Part shown: positions 51,986 through 61,175 of the stretch, one piece after another | How positions within the stretch are numbered: the stretch's first letter is position 1 | How the letters are laid out: the number at the start of each line of letters is the position of its first letter | Origin: JAABVY01 sp964496505 | Lineage (GTDB): Bacteria > Zixibacteria > MSB-5A5 > JAABVY01 | DNA length: 64,000 bases | Assembly (NCBI GenBank): GCA_964496505.1 | Contig: CAZBZV010000012.1 | Location: 4,904-68,903, forward strand | Direction of reading: 5' to 3' | Notes under the pieces: model-generated | Seen by the model: the letters and a program-made list of their open reading frames with translations, nothing else | Told to the model about the DNA's origin: nothing | Databases searched by the model: none | Program-made: the position numbers and the translations under genes

Positions 51986-53854
51986 ATGGCCGATTCTGGA
52001 AGGATTATGCGGCATTTGATGCAGGCAGTCATTATCGGCCTTCTGTTGTTTTTCCTGATTTCCTGGATTAGTCCCTCCTACTGGAATTGGTCTGTAATAA
52101 GCATCGATTATCTGTTTCCTTATGTAATCATTTTTTTTGCTATAATCGGTATCATAACGTTAATTCCGGCAATTGGCGCTACCATATATAAGGCAGTCAC
52201 TAATTTACTACTGAATATTCAGCAGAAACTGGCTCTTATGCCAAAAACGATTAAATCTATACTATGGATTATTATTCCGGGAGCGTTATTATATGTACTC
52301 AAGACCAATTGCTATATTTACGGAGACGGGCATCTGATTCTGGGGCATATCTCCCGAGACAACATTATCTCCAAAACAGCTTACGGCTTCAGCCTTCTGG
52401 TTAAGTTTGCTTACAGTACTATCGGGCTTGGCAAATTGATGGAGCCTTCTGATATTATGGCTGCGATATCAATAATCTGCGGCATTGTATTCATATATTT
52501 TCTATACAGGATTCTAACGTTATTAATCGAAGACACTGGCTTCAAGCTCATTATATACTTGGCCTGTGCCACTTCTGCGATTATAGTTCTCTTTACAGGC
52601 TATGCGGAAACATATTCGATTCTGACTGCATGGCTTACCGTATATGTCTTCTGCGCAATAAAATATATCAGAGGAGATTTCAGAAGTGTTCCGCTATTTC
52701 TGATCTTCCTTATAGGTGTTTTCTGGCATATCTGGTTTATAGCATTCTTTCCCTCTCTAATTTTTCTGTTCAACAGGCGATTTAAATTCATACCCGGAAA
52801 AATCATATCTGGTCTTGCAGGGCTATTCGTAATCGGTGTTTATGTTGGAGGCAGGCTGATAACCAGAAACGGTATACCCGCAACCCTGCCCATTTTCAAT
52901 AATGCCGATACCAGCTATTCTCTTATTTCAATACAGCATCTGCTAGATTTTTTTAACATCCTGATTTTCACCGGTCCTGTCCTGATCCTGCTGGCAATAG
53001 CCCTGCTATTCGCATCAAAAGGAAAACGGAATACGGATGAAATAATAATGCTGCTAAATCTGGCGGTACCGGCAATTATAATATCCTTTTTTATCGATCC
53101 GGCATTGGGTGCGGCACGGGATTGGGATCTGCTTTCGATATTCGCTCTGCCCACTATTCTTTTGGCCGCTGCAATAATGGCTAAAAATAAGGGTGAAAAG
53201 ACGGATTACAGATATCTTTTAATTCCGATTCTATTGTTTGGAATAATCCACACCGGCCTGTTCATTGGACTCAATAAAAATAGCGATGCCGCTGTCGACA
53301 GGATGGTTGGACTTCTGAAGGATGACATTCATTATACTTCTGCCTATTATAAGGGTGAAAGAATTATACCATTTGTAGCGATTCTATCGAATATTTATGA
53401 CAGGCATAATGATGCCACCTTGTTCACAAAGCGCAAGGCCGGAGATGATCCGAAGGATTATGTTGATTTAAAACACCTGGGTGATTCTTACTATGATGAG
53501 AAGAAATATGAGAAGGCATTGGAATACTATAATCAAATACCGCTGAAATATTTCGGCTCGGTCAGGAACCGGATGGCCTATGCAAACTCACTCTATAAGA
53601 CCGGCAGATATACCAGAGCCGGAGAAGTAATGGAAGACATTGCCAATGACACCTGTTTTGAATCATTATATTTCAGGATGGGTAATACTCAGCTTTTCAC
53701 CGGAAATCCCGATTCGGCTCTGGCTGTCTACAAGGATGGACTTTTTTGCGCGGACGACACGCTGGAATATTTTGATAATGCAGGAAGTAAATTTATATGC
53801 CTATTTGAAATACCCTCAGGCGGCGGAATTATATCGACTCGGCGTTTTACATAA
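51986..53854 (+). CDS. polytopic membrane protein with C-terminal TPRs, 3' end frameshifted
   Basis: 622 residues read in one frame. Roughly ten hydrophobic segments lie between residues 10 and 440 (e.g. AVIIGLLLFFLISWI near 14-28 and LAIALLFASKG near 333-343). This recalls the PMT/ArnT or O-antigen-ligase type of multi-spanning sugar transferase fused to TPRs, but no signature residue can be named. After about 490 come TPRs (HLGDSYYDEKKYEKALEYYNQIP). The reading frame ends with nonsense (SKFICLFEIPSGGGIISTRRFT) while the TPR array continues in the next frame. It follows the TPR lipoprotein by nine bases. Confidence 0.75.
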   Translation: MADSGRIMRHLMQAVIIGLLLFFLISWISPSYWNWSVISIDYLFPYVIIFFAIIGIITLIPAIGATIYKAVTNLLLNIQQKLALMPKTIKSILWIIIPGALLYVLKTNCYIYGDGHLILGHISRDNIISKTAYGFSLLVKFAYSTIGLGKLMEPSDIMAAISIICGIVFIYFLYRILTLLIEDTGFKLIIYLACATSAIIVLFTGYAETYSILTAWLTVYVFCAIKYIRGDFRSVPLFLIFLIGVFWHIWFIAFFPSLIFLFNRRFKFIPGKIISGLAGLFVIGVYVGGRLITRNGIPATLPIFNNADTSYSLISIQHLLDFFNILIFTGPVLILLAIALLFASKGKRNTDEIIMLLNLAVPAIIISFFIDPALGAARDWDLLSIFALPTILLAAAIMAKNKGEKTDYRYLLIPILLFGIIHTGLFIGLNKNSDAAVDRMVGLLKDDIHYTSAYYKGERIIPFVAILSNIYDRHNDATLFTKRKAGDDPKDYVDLKHLGDSYYDEKKYEKALEYYNQIPLKYFGSVRNRMAYANSLYKTGRYTRAGEVMEDIANDTCFESLYFRMGNTQLFTGNPDSALAVYKDGLFCADDTLEYFDNAGSKFICLFEIPSGGGIISTRRFT

Positions 53855-54428
53855 CTCCCGGTCAATCGAAATGCTAACAGGATTGGGGCGATCGCTGCAG
53901 GGTATGGGTTACACGGACTCGGCCTCCCTTTACTTCAACCGTATCCTTGAAATCGATCCGGGGAGCTTTGACGGGTTGATGGCCTTTTCAATATTGTACT
54001 ATGAGACCGGCAGATACGATTCCTCGCTTAAGGTTTTGGAAAGGGCCGAAGAATTGTACTCGCAGAATTTCAGTATCCATCACTGGCGTGGAAAAACCTA
54101 CAGCGCTCTGGGAAGGTCTGATGATGCACTTGGAGAATATAATGCCGCGCTAAACATAAATCCCAATCATATCGGAACAAGACATCTCGCCGCAGAAGAA
54201 CTCTATAGGATCGGAAGCCTGGAAACCGCCTTGCAGCTATGGAATCAAGTTCTATCAGTTGACGGCAATCATTCCGGGGCTCTACTGGGCCTGGCAAAAG
54301 TAAATGACAGAATCAATAATGGGACCGAGGCATATCGAATATTGAAAAAACTGGACGGAATGGATTTTGATTTTCAAAGCGATTCCGCCGCCACACGGCT
54401 TAAAATCAAATATTTGGATAATGAATGA
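53778..54428 (+). CDS. TPR fragment continuing the membrane protein in the +1 frame
   Basis: From about 53780 this frame reads QEVNLYAYLKYPQAAELYRLG and then continuous TPRs (GLGRSLQGMGYTDSASLYFNRILEIDPGSFDGLMAFSIL, IHHWRGKTYSALGRSDDALGEYNAALNINPNH). It has no ribosome binding site or signal peptide of its own, and joins the preceding protein smoothly if one base near GCAGGAAGT is removed. It is therefore most likely the C-terminal third of the same gene, split by a real frameshift or a sequence error. Confidence 0.7.
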   Translation: MQEVNLYAYLKYPQAAELYRLGVLHNSRSIEMLTGLGRSLQGMGYTDSASLYFNRILEIDPGSFDGLMAFSILYYETGRYDSSLKVLERAEELYSQNFSIHHWRGKTYSALGRSDDALGEYNAALNINPNHIGTRHLAAEELYRIGSLETALQLWNQVLSVDGNHSGALLGLAKVNDRINNGTEAYRILKKLDGMDFDFQSDSAATRLKIKYLDNE

Positions 54429-54433
54429 CAGGT

Positions 54434-54889
54434 TTATTTTGTGGATTGTGAATTGAGCCGATGTACGTTTTTTGCAAACTCATCGGTTTCCTTCTGAAGC
54501 AGGAGCTCAAGTTCGCGGGTATATTCATCCTTCCTGATCTCTTTTAACTTCTCGAACTTCTGAACTTCTTTGGAGGCCTCCAGCAGTTTCTTTCTTTTAT
54601 GGATGACTTTGGCCTCGGCCTCTTTGAGGGCTTTGGTTTGATGTGCGATAAGAAGTGCGAGCTGCCCGAAATACTTCTGTGCGAGCTCGAGCCTCCCCAG
54701 GTCAAGTTTTTTCTTGCGGCGGCTTTTTTCCTGAGCCATTCGACCGGAGAGCTCGTCATTGAGGCTTATAAGAATACCCTGCTGTTTGCGCTTCTCATTC
54801 TCCGCTTCGGCCAGGACCTTTTGCGCCTGCTTTTTGAGGGTTGTTTTGAGAGAGAGAACTCTCTCGAGCCTGAACCGGAACTTTTTCAC
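54434..54889 (-). CDS. fliJ: flagellar export protein FliJ
   Basis: A 151-residue coiled-coil protein with the classic opening MKKFRFRLERVLSLKTTLKKQAQKVLAEAENEKRKQQ. FliJ sits in the FliI hexamer and links it to the export gate FlhA. The start is a GTG (54889) with AAGGGAG ten bases upstream, which places the first 95 bases inside the fliI gene in another frame. It is the last minus-strand gene here and converges on the plus-strand pair. Confidence 0.92.
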   Translation of the reverse strand: MKKFRFRLERVLSLKTTLKKQAQKVLAEAENEKRKQQGILISLNDELSGRMAQEKSRRKKKLDLGRLELAQKYFGQLALLIAHQTKALKEAEAKVIHKRKKLLEASKEVQKFEKLKEIRKDEYTRELELLLQKETDEFAKNVHRLNSQSTK

Positions 54890-56198
54890 GTTCAGTCAGC
54901 TCCCTTAAAGTACTTAAATCTTCTTCAAAATTTGCCTTCTCGTCAATTCCCTGACGAAGGAATGAATTGATCTCATCGATTTTCTGAATCGATTCGTCAA
55001 TTGTCGAATCGGAGCCTTTCTGGTATGCTCCGATATTAATCAGATCCTCGGCTTCACGATACGCCGACATCAGCGATTTCATCTTATGTATACTATTTTT
55101 ATGTTTATCATCGGTGATATCGACCATTAGACGGGAAACCGATTCCAGCACCTCAATTGCCGGGTAATGGTTTCGGTTAGCCAGCCGTCGCGAAAGCACA
55201 ACATGGCCGTCAAGAATCGATCTAACCGTATCGGAGACCGGATCATTGAGATCATCCCCTTCAACCAGGACAGTATAGAGTCCGGTGATGCTTCCGTGTC
55301 TGGAGGTGCCCGCCCTCTCCAGAAAGCGCGGCAGGAATGTAAAGACCGAAGGTGTATACCCCTTGGTTGCCGGAGGTTCACCCACCGCCAGTCCGATTTC
55401 TCGAAGCGCCATGGCAATTCGTGTAACCGAGTCCATCATCAAAATAACGTCTCTCCCCTGACTGCGGAAATATTCCGCAATCGTGGTTGCCACAAGAGCG
55501 CCCTTGACCTTGACCAGAGGCGGCATATCCGAGGTCACACTTACAACCACCGATCTCGAGAGACCTTCCTCTCCCAGATCTTTCTCGATAAACTCTCGCA
55601 CCTCGCGCCCTCTCTCGCCGATCAGGCCGATGACATTGATCGGAGCGCGTGTGTTGCGTGCGATCATGCCCATCAGAACCGACTTTCCGACTCCGCTTCC
55701 GGCAAAGATACCCATCCTCTGTCCTTTGCCGCAGGTAACGAAGCTGTCGAGAGCTCGTACACCCGTAACCAGAGGCTCGGAGATTCTCGTACGTGACATT
55801 GGATCGGGAGGCATGGCATAGATCGGTCGGCTCTGAGATGCATTGATCGGTCCTTTACCGTCAAGCGGTTCGCCCATACCGCCAATCACCCGTCCGATCA
55901 ACTCCTCCCCCACTCCAACCGAAAGGGTATCGCCGGTAGCAACCACCAGTGATCCGGGATTAATTCCGGAAAGCTCCCCCAAAGGCATAAGCAAAACCTT
56001 GTTCTCACGAAATCCGACTACTTCGGCCAGAACCGGTTCGGCATCGGGATGCGGATATATTTTGCACAGTTCTCCCACAGATGTTGCCGGGCCGGTAGAG
56101 GTTATGATCAGGCCGATTACCTCGACAACCTTTCCATCCTGCCAGAGAGTGCGGGTATTCTCGGCGGTTTTTATATACTTTGCGAGTACATTACTCAT
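54795..56198 (-). CDS. fliI: flagellum-specific ATP synthase FliI
   Basis: The ATPase of the flagellar export apparatus, 467 residues. It has Walker A GIFAGSGVGKSVLMG near 165-179, Walker B VILMMDSVTRIAMALREIGLAVGEPPATKGYTPSVFTFLPRFLERAG near 250-300, and the C-terminal EAEDLINIGAYQKGSDSTIDESIQKIDEINSFLRQGIDEKANF. The family usually ends near there; here about 30 polar residues follow, encoded over the start of fliJ. It starts 3 bases after fliH. Confidence 0.96.
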   Translation of the reverse strand: MSNVLAKYIKTAENTRTLWQDGKVVEVIGLIITSTGPATSVGELCKIYPHPDAEPVLAEVVGFRENKVLLMPLGELSGINPGSLVVATGDTLSVGVGEELIGRVIGGMGEPLDGKGPINASQSRPIYAMPPDPMSRTRISEPLVTGVRALDSFVTCGKGQRMGIFAGSGVGKSVLMGMIARNTRAPINVIGLIGERGREVREFIEKDLGEEGLSRSVVVSVTSDMPPLVKVKGALVATTIAEYFRSQGRDVILMMDSVTRIAMALREIGLAVGEPPATKGYTPSVFTFLPRFLERAGTSRHGSITGLYTVLVEGDDLNDPVSDTVRSILDGHVVLSRRLANRNHYPAIEVLESVSRLMVDITDDKHKNSIHKMKSLMSAYREAEDLINIGAYQKGSDSTIDESIQKIDEINSFLRQGIDEKANFEEDLSTLRELTEREKVPVQARESSLSQNNPQKAGAKGPGRSGE

Positions 56199-56200
56199 AT

Positions 56201-56851
56201 CTATTCTTCAGGATTGGGAATCTGTTTTTTGAGAGCGGAGGTTAGAACTTCGAGCTGTTTGTCAATCCTGGCATCGATACGTCCGGAGGAGGTCTCGAGA
56301 ACACATCCGCCCCGATTTATTCTCCTGTCGGCTTCGATCGTAATCTCTTTCAAATCGCTGTCCATTTCCAGGATATCGTCGAACTGCTCTTTTATAAAAT
56401 CCTCCTGCTGAGGAGAAACCTTAATTGTCAGCTTGCTCTTTTCCAGAAGAAGAGGTAGTGATTTTTTTATCGTATCGAGCACCAGTTCCCGATGATTCAG
56501 CGCCAAATCTCCGACCAGCTTCCCTGCAATTGCCATAGCCAATTCGAGGATATCTTTTTCGGCTGAGATGTATATCTGATTTTTTGTTTGGTTTATTTCG
56601 GTGAGGATAGGCTGGATCTGGTCTATTACCTGCTGGGCCGCGGCTTTGCCCTCAGACAGCCCCTGATTGTATCCGCCCTGCTTACCCTCCTGCAGACCGC
56701 GATGATAGGCGTCCTGCACGAGGGCGTCGACTTTTTTTTCGAGTTCCCTGTATTGCGACTCGGGAACCATGCTTTCACGGCTCTTTTCATCGACCGATCC
56801 TACACGAATCTTCGTATCGATTAAGCGCGGCCGATTTATAACCTTAGACAA
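56201..56851 (-). CDS. fliH: flagellar assembly protein FliH
   Basis: Negative regulator and stator of FliI, about 216 residues from a TTG at 56851 (SKVINRPRLIDTKIRVG), which has AAGGAAG six bases upstream. This start overlaps the fliG stop by eight bases and is preferred over an earlier ATG that runs deep into fliG. Diagnostic Gly-rich repeats GLQEGKQGGYNQGLSEGKAAAQQ are near 58-80, and the C-terminal domain ends RINRGGCVLETSSGRIDARIDKQLEVL. A later ATG (MVPESQ) is a further option. Confidence 0.88.
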   Translation of the reverse strand: MSKVINRPRLIDTKIRVGSVDEKSRESMVPESQYRELEKKVDALVQDAYHRGLQEGKQGGYNQGLSEGKAAAQQVIDQIQPILTEINQTKNQIYISAEKDILELAMAIAGKLVGDLALNHRELVLDTIKKSLPLLLEKSKLTIKVSPQQEDFIKEQFDDILEMDSDLKEITIEADRRINRGGCVLETSSGRIDARIDKQLEVLTSALKKQIPNPEE

Positions 56852-57860
56852 CAATATCTTCCTTTCCACCGCGACCGGAGACCACGATCTGGCCCTGCTC
56901 CTCAAGTCGTCTGATCGTCTCTACTATTCTCTGCTGTGCCGCCTCGACGTCTGAAAGCCTCATCGGGCCCATATACTCCATTTCCTCTTTGATCATCACG
57001 CTGACACGTTCTGAGACATTGGCGAAGATCTTGCGCTTAACCTCTTCATTAGCCGCCTTGAGAGCAACAGAAAGATCCTTGGTCTCGACCTCTCTAAGAA
57101 TTCTCTGTATAGCGCGGTCGTCAAGCAGAACAACGTCCTCGAAGACGAACATCATATTCTTGATATCAGCCGCAAGCTCGGCATCCTCGGCCTCCAGAGC
57201 CTGAAGTATATTCTTCTCTGCTGATGTTTCCACCAGGTTAAGAATATCGGCGATTGTCTTGGTTCCCCCGGATACGGAGAGATCGCGTGTACCCGATGAC
57301 CCAAAATACGAGTCCAGAGTGGTTTCTATCTGCTTTAATATTTCCGGTGATATCTTTTCCATAGTCGCAACCCGATAGGCGACCTCGGCCTGCAGTTCGG
57401 CAGGCAGTTCGGTCAGTACCGCCGAGGCCTGCTGGGCATTGAGCTGGGTTAGGACCAGGGAGATTGTCTGGGGATGCTCCCCTTGAAAGTACTGCGCCAA
57501 TTGTTTCGGATCGATGCCTTTTAAAAGATCAAAACCTGTGGTAGTAAGCGAGCTTTCGAGCTTTTTCAGTAGATCGACTGCACGAGTTCGGCCCACCGCC
57601 TTTTCAAGCACGGAGCGAGCATAATCGACACCGCCCTGCGAAATATATTTGCGGGCCATGTAGATGTCGTAGCATTCCTTGATAACCTGCTCCTCGACAT
57701 CGGAGGGCACATCTTTCAGATTGGCAATCTCAACCGTAATCTTCTCCAGTTCGGTTTCTGAAAGGTCTTTCAGCACTTCCGCCGAGACCTCGGTACCGAA
57801 GGAGATCAGAGCTATTGCCGCTTTTTGTGCGCTTGTTAATTCCTCGTATGTTACAGGCAT
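56844..57860 (-). CDS. fliG: flagellar motor switch protein FliG
   Basis: Rotor switch protein, 338 residues. Motifs: LTSAQKAAIALISFGTEVSAEVLKDLSETELEKI at the start, the EHPQ loop in QYFQGEHPQTISLVLTQL near 124-141, MFVFEDVVLLDDRAIQRILREVETKDLSVALKAA near 240-275 (torque helix), and MGPMRLSDVEAAQQRIVETIRRLEEQGQIVV at the end. It lies two bases after fliF. Confidence 0.97.
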   Translation of the reverse strand: MPVTYEELTSAQKAAIALISFGTEVSAEVLKDLSETELEKITVEIANLKDVPSDVEEQVIKECYDIYMARKYISQGGVDYARSVLEKAVGRTRAVDLLKKLESSLTTTGFDLLKGIDPKQLAQYFQGEHPQTISLVLTQLNAQQASAVLTELPAELQAEVAYRVATMEKISPEILKQIETTLDSYFGSSGTRDLSVSGGTKTIADILNLVETSAEKNILQALEAEDAELAADIKNMMFVFEDVVLLDDRAIQRILREVETKDLSVALKAANEEVKRKIFANVSERVSVMIKEEMEYMGPMRLSDVEAAQQRIVETIRRLEEQGQIVVSGRGGKEDIVV

Positions 57861-57862
57861 CT

Positions 57863-59404
57863 CTATTCAGACATCATTGTTTTAATTACTTTTGTTAGTT
57901 CGTCCGGCTGATCCTTAGCCATCGACCTCATCTTATCGGCAAGTTTTGGCTTGGGCGGTTCAACCTCTATTTCTTCCTCGGGCTCCGGCCTCATGCTTTT
58001 TTTCGGAGGAGGAGGCGGAGGCGACATTTTGATGACCGCCTTCACCGCCTTCTTCAGCTTGCCCTTGACATAGAAGAAAGCCAGGATTATACCAATTGCG
58101 ATCAGGATCTTCTTGCCTATTTCAAAGTAAAGGCCGTACTGCCCCATAAAACCCGGCCCATGATCTTCTTCAACCATATTTTTGGTGTCGAAAGCAATAT
58201 TTACTATGCTAAATTCATCAGCGCGTGTGCTGTCGAAGCCCACCGCACGTTGGACTATGGACGATAACTGCTCCAGTTCGGCCTCATCTCTGGGAATATA
58301 CTGCTGTTCCAGATCACCGTTTTCGGTCTCCACTTCTTCATAACGTCCGTCAACCATTACCGCCACAGAGAGTTTCTTGATCGTCCCCACGCTGGAGGCT
58401 ACTGTTTCCACTGTGCGGCTGACCTCATAATTTGTGATTGTCCGCTCTGACATCTCCCGTCCGCCGGCGTTAAGCGTGTCGGCGCCAACCGATGATGACG
58501 AGTCGGCGGCGGTGAATTCCTGCTTTTCCTCGGAGCGTACGGCGGTTTGATCGGGATCGTATGTCTCGATTGATTTAGAGACTTGATCGAAATCCAGGTC
58601 GGCATCGATTTTTACGATTGCCCCCGAATTGCCCAATGCGCCGGATAGAATCGACTGCGCTTTGCTTTCGAGATACGATTCCACCGCCTTTTTCATCTCA
58701 AGCTGTGTGGCTGATAAGGCTATCATGGGATCACCTGTTTGCGGTGATGAAAGCAGGTTGCCCCAGTTATCCACGATTGTGATATTGTCCGTGTGCAAAC
58801 CTTCAACCGAGGATGCTATCAGATGAGATATGCCGAAAAGCTGACGTTTGTTCAAAGATCCAGGTCCGGAAAGTTTTAGCACCACCGAGGCGGTTGTCTT
58901 CTTCTGATCCTCTTCAAAAAGCCTTTTTTCGGGAATAACTATATGGACCCGGGCGGCGCGTACCTCTTCCAGGTCGGCAATCGTGCGGGCCAGCTCGCCC
59001 TCGAGGGCTCTTCGATAATTCACCTTCTGAACAAACTCGGTCATACCAAGATTGGTCTTATCGAATATGGAATATCCCACCGAACCTCCCGTGGGAATTC
59101 CTTGTGTGGCCAGTGTGATTCTGGTGTTGTGTACTTTTTCGGCCGGAATTCTGATAGTCCTTCCACCGTCCGAGAGCTTGTAATCGATGCCCATCTCATT
59201 CAGGCTTGTGGTGACCTCACCGGCTTCCTTCTCCGGAAGGTCGGAATACAAAACCGAGTATGACATCGACTTGAAGGCTCCGACGGCAAGCAGAAGTCCC
59301 ACCAGAGTCACGGCAAAAATGCCCGCCATCAAAAGCATCTGGGTTAGGGTAAATCTTTTGACGTAGGCCTTGATCCCATCGAAGAATCTCTGCAAAAAAT
59401 CCAT
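57863..59404 (-). CDS. fliF: flagellar MS-ring protein FliF
   Basis: MS-ring subunit, 513 residues. TM1 is near 19-40, the ring-building motifs include YSVLYSDLPEKEAGEVTTSLNEMGIDYKL near 49-77 and IVIPEKRLFEEDQKKTTASVVLKL near 148-172, TM2 is near 432-450, and the C-terminus (about 495-513) binds FliG. A PPPPPP stretch near 463-468 and the acidic linker after it are unusual but lie in the cytoplasmic tail. Confidence 0.97.
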   Translation of the reverse strand: MDFLQRFFDGIKAYVKRFTLTQMLLMAGIFAVTLVGLLLAVGAFKSMSYSVLYSDLPEKEAGEVTTSLNEMGIDYKLSDGGRTIRIPAEKVHNTRITLATQGIPTGGSVGYSIFDKTNLGMTEFVQKVNYRRALEGELARTIADLEEVRAARVHIVIPEKRLFEEDQKKTTASVVLKLSGPGSLNKRQLFGISHLIASSVEGLHTDNITIVDNWGNLLSSPQTGDPMIALSATQLEMKKAVESYLESKAQSILSGALGNSGAIVKIDADLDFDQVSKSIETYDPDQTAVRSEEKQEFTAADSSSSVGADTLNAGGREMSERTITNYEVSRTVETVASSVGTIKKLSVAVMVDGRYEEVETENGDLEQQYIPRDEAELEQLSSIVQRAVGFDSTRADEFSIVNIAFDTKNMVEEDHGPGFMGQYGLYFEIGKKILIAIGIILAFFYVKGKLKKAVKAVIKMSPPPPPPKKSMRPEPEEEIEVEPPKPKLADKMRSMAKDQPDELTKVIKTMMSE

Positions 59405-59416
59405 TGCTTAATCCTA

Positions 59417-59764
59417 TTAAGCGCGCATCCGCATCACTTCTTTATATGCATCCAATAATTTATTTCTTATTTCCATCAGGAGGCTGAATGCGACCGAGGC
59501 CTCCTCACCCGCGATCATAACCTCGTGTACGTCAGAAATCTCACCTCTTAAAAACTGTTTTTCCTTATCACCGGCCCTGTGCTGGAGATCGTTAACTTCG
59601 TTAACCATATCGGCCAGGAGGTTGTTGAATCCTTCGGTCTTCTTCTCGCCCCGAAGAACATCTTTGTGATCGGGAAGCTTCTCCAGCGGAATCGTCCTTT
59701 TCCGTTCCAATAGATCAGACAATCCGCTGTTTCCCTGTACACTCTGGATCGATTGTATGCTCAT
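59417..59764 (-). CDS. fliE: flagellar hook-basal body complex protein FliE
   Basis: Rod-base adaptor between MS ring and rod, 115 residues, with the FliE C-terminal pattern NLLADMVNEVNDLQHRAGDKEKQFLRGEISDVHEVMIAGEEASVAFSLLMEIRNKLLDAYKEVMRM (about 48-113). Its ATG overlaps the stop of the upstream 85-residue gene by four bases (ATGA). Confidence 0.95.
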   Translation of the reverse strand: MSIQSIQSVQGNSGLSDLLERKRTIPLEKLPDHKDVLRGEKKTEGFNNLLADMVNEVNDLQHRAGDKEKQFLRGEISDVHEVMIAGEEASVAFSLLMEIRNKLLDAYKEVMRMRA

Positions 59765-60018
59765 GCCAGTATGTCAATCCTCTTTCCCTGAATCCGTCCG
59801 GAATTTTTTGTATCAGCCCGAACGGTTTCGCTTACCTTCGTGAAATTCTTATTCAGGAATTCTATTTCTTTTTTATCCAGAAGATCGGAGAAGCTGGCTC
59901 CCTCCAGATTTTTGCTGCGGGTAATCTGTTTGGCGGGAGCATCAGCAGCATCATTTTTCACACCTTTCAAAGCATTCATGCTCTGATAAGTCTGAAGGCT
60001 GATATTTGTTATTTTCAT
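59761..60018 (-). CDS. small protein of unknown function between flgC and fliE
   Basis: An 85-residue polar protein (MKITNISLQTYQSMNALKGV..., ending RIQGKRIDILA), with no signal peptide or membrane segment. GASFSDLLDKKEIEFLNKNFTKVSE near 40-64 looks helical. It is placed inside the flgB-flgC-fliE cluster and is translationally coupled to fliE (ATGA). Resemblance to flagellar hook-length or export-substrate N-termini is possible but cannot be shown. Confidence 0.7.
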   Translation of the reverse strand: MKITNISLQTYQSMNALKGVKNDAADAPAKQITRSKNLEGASFSDLLDKKEIEFLNKNFTKVSETVRADTKNSGRIQGKRIDILA

Positions 60019-60033
60019 GCTTCCTCCCCGAAT

Positions 60034-60528
60034 TTAGATATCCAAAGCAGCCTGATATATATTCTTGGTGGCCTCGAGAGTCGAAGCGTTTGCCTCATAA
60101 GCCCTTGCCGCAGTCATCATGTTAACCATCTCGACTATGATATTAATGTCAGGCATCTCCACCCAGCCATCCGCATTGGCATCGGGATGAGCCGGATCGT
60201 ATACCATTTTGAAATCGCCTTTGGAATCGACAGCCTCGCGCGACTGCGGAAAAACTATATCCAGTTCATGTCTTCCATATTGACGATTGGTATTCATGTG
60301 CTCGCGGCTGGTACGATTCAACTTCACTCTGTGACGCTGCAACTCGGTATTGAAATCGATACCCTGAGATTTGCCCGAGACCAGTATGGTTTTCTTGCTG
60401 TACGGGCCGCCGTCATCGGTCTTGGTTGTATTCGCATTGGCAATATTTTCGGCGGTAACATTCATTTTGCGTCGATTGACCGAAAGGCCCGAGCCGGATA
60501 TCTTTAGTGAAGAAAATAAGTCACTCAT
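60034..60528 (-). CDS. flgC: flagellar proximal rod protein FlgC
   Basis: Rod protein FlgC, 164 residues. N-terminal ISGSGLSVNRRKMNVTAENIANANTTKTDDGGPYSKK and C-terminal DGWVEMPDINIIVEMVNMMTAARAYEANASTLEATKNIYQAALDI are diagnostic. It starts two bases after flgB. Confidence 0.96.
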   Translation of the reverse strand: MSDLFSSLKISGSGLSVNRRKMNVTAENIANANTTKTDDGGPYSKKTILVSGKSQGIDFNTELQRHRVKLNRTSREHMNTNRQYGRHELDIVFPQSREAVDSKGDFKMVYDPAHPDANADGWVEMPDINIIVEMVNMMTAARAYEANASTLEATKNIYQAALDI

Positions 60529-60530
60529 AA

Positions 60531-60947
60531 CTATTTACTCTTTATCACATCTCTTAAGGAATTGAATTTCTTTTCAAGCATTTTTGAACCATACTGGAAA
60601 ATCATCTGATTCTGCGCCAGATCGGACATTTCCTGATCGATATCAACGCTGTTAATCCCGGTGGAGTTGACCGACTGCTGTATCTTCTCGATTTTTGGCG
60701 GACGGTTGTCGGAATTGCTCAGCGGAATATGTTTTGGATTTGTTTCAACCGATTTGAGCTTAGGCTTTTCCATCGATTTTTTCAATTCTTTATCGAAATC
60801 GAAGGTACGCCTTTGATATCCGGGAGTCTCGATATTGGCAACATTCGAGGCTACCAGCTTGTTCTTAAGAGAGGATAAGTCGAGAAGTTTGGCATAATGC
60901 CTGGCTGTTGATTGCTCGACTATCATATTTTTAATCAAATTTCCCAT
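60531..60947 (-). CDS. flgB: flagellar proximal rod protein FlgB
   Basis: Rod protein FlgB, about 138 residues from the ATG at 60947, with the ATG at 61001 adding an unlikely 18-residue extension. LLDLSSLKNKLVASNVANIETPGYQRRTFDFDKELKKSM near 19-57 and SVDIDQEMSDLAQNQMIFQYGSKMLEKKFNSLRDVI near 100-135 match the family. No strong ribosome binding site is seen. First gene of the flgB-fliJ block. Confidence 0.94.
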   Translation of the reverse strand: MGNLIKNMIVEQSTARHYAKLLDLSSLKNKLVASNVANIETPGYQRRTFDFDKELKKSMEKPKLKSVETNPKHIPLSNSDNRPPKIEKIQQSVNSTGINSVDIDQEMSDLAQNQMIFQYGSKMLEKKFNSLRDVIKSK

Positions 60948-60969
60948 AACAATATCCATCCAATTGTTA

Positions 60970-60986
60970 ATCAAATAGTGTGCCGG
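60970..60986 (-). promoter_or_regulatory. possible sigma-54 promoter of the flgB block
   Basis: On the minus strand CCGGCACACTATTTGAT has a good -24 GGCAC, but TTGAT replaces TTGCA at -12, losing the conserved C. The -12 position (60971) lies 24 bases before the flgB ATG, the same distance as in the flgF promoter, which lends some support. Confidence 0.35.
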
Positions 60987-61124
60987 AATGGAATACTCCA
61001 ATCATAGATTGCAACCTATTATGCGATAATGGATTATGTATTGGGGCAGAGATTTATTATTAATATGAGCAGCGTGAGGGGAAATAATTTCCAAAAAATA
61101 TGGGAAAATTCTTCGAAAAAGGCA

Positions 61125-61153
61125 TAAAAAAAGCAGCCTTTTTTAAGGCTGCT
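61125..61153 (-). terminator. rho-independent terminator of the alpha operon
   Basis: AGCAGCCTT (61132-61140) and AAGGCTGCT (61145-61153) form a 9-bp stem with a TTTT loop on the plus strand; on the minus strand it is followed by a T-run (61132-61126). It lies 23 bases past the rplQ stop and separates the ribosomal operon from flgB. Confidence 0.92.
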
Positions 61154-61175
61154 GTATTTAAAAAGATATAATATT

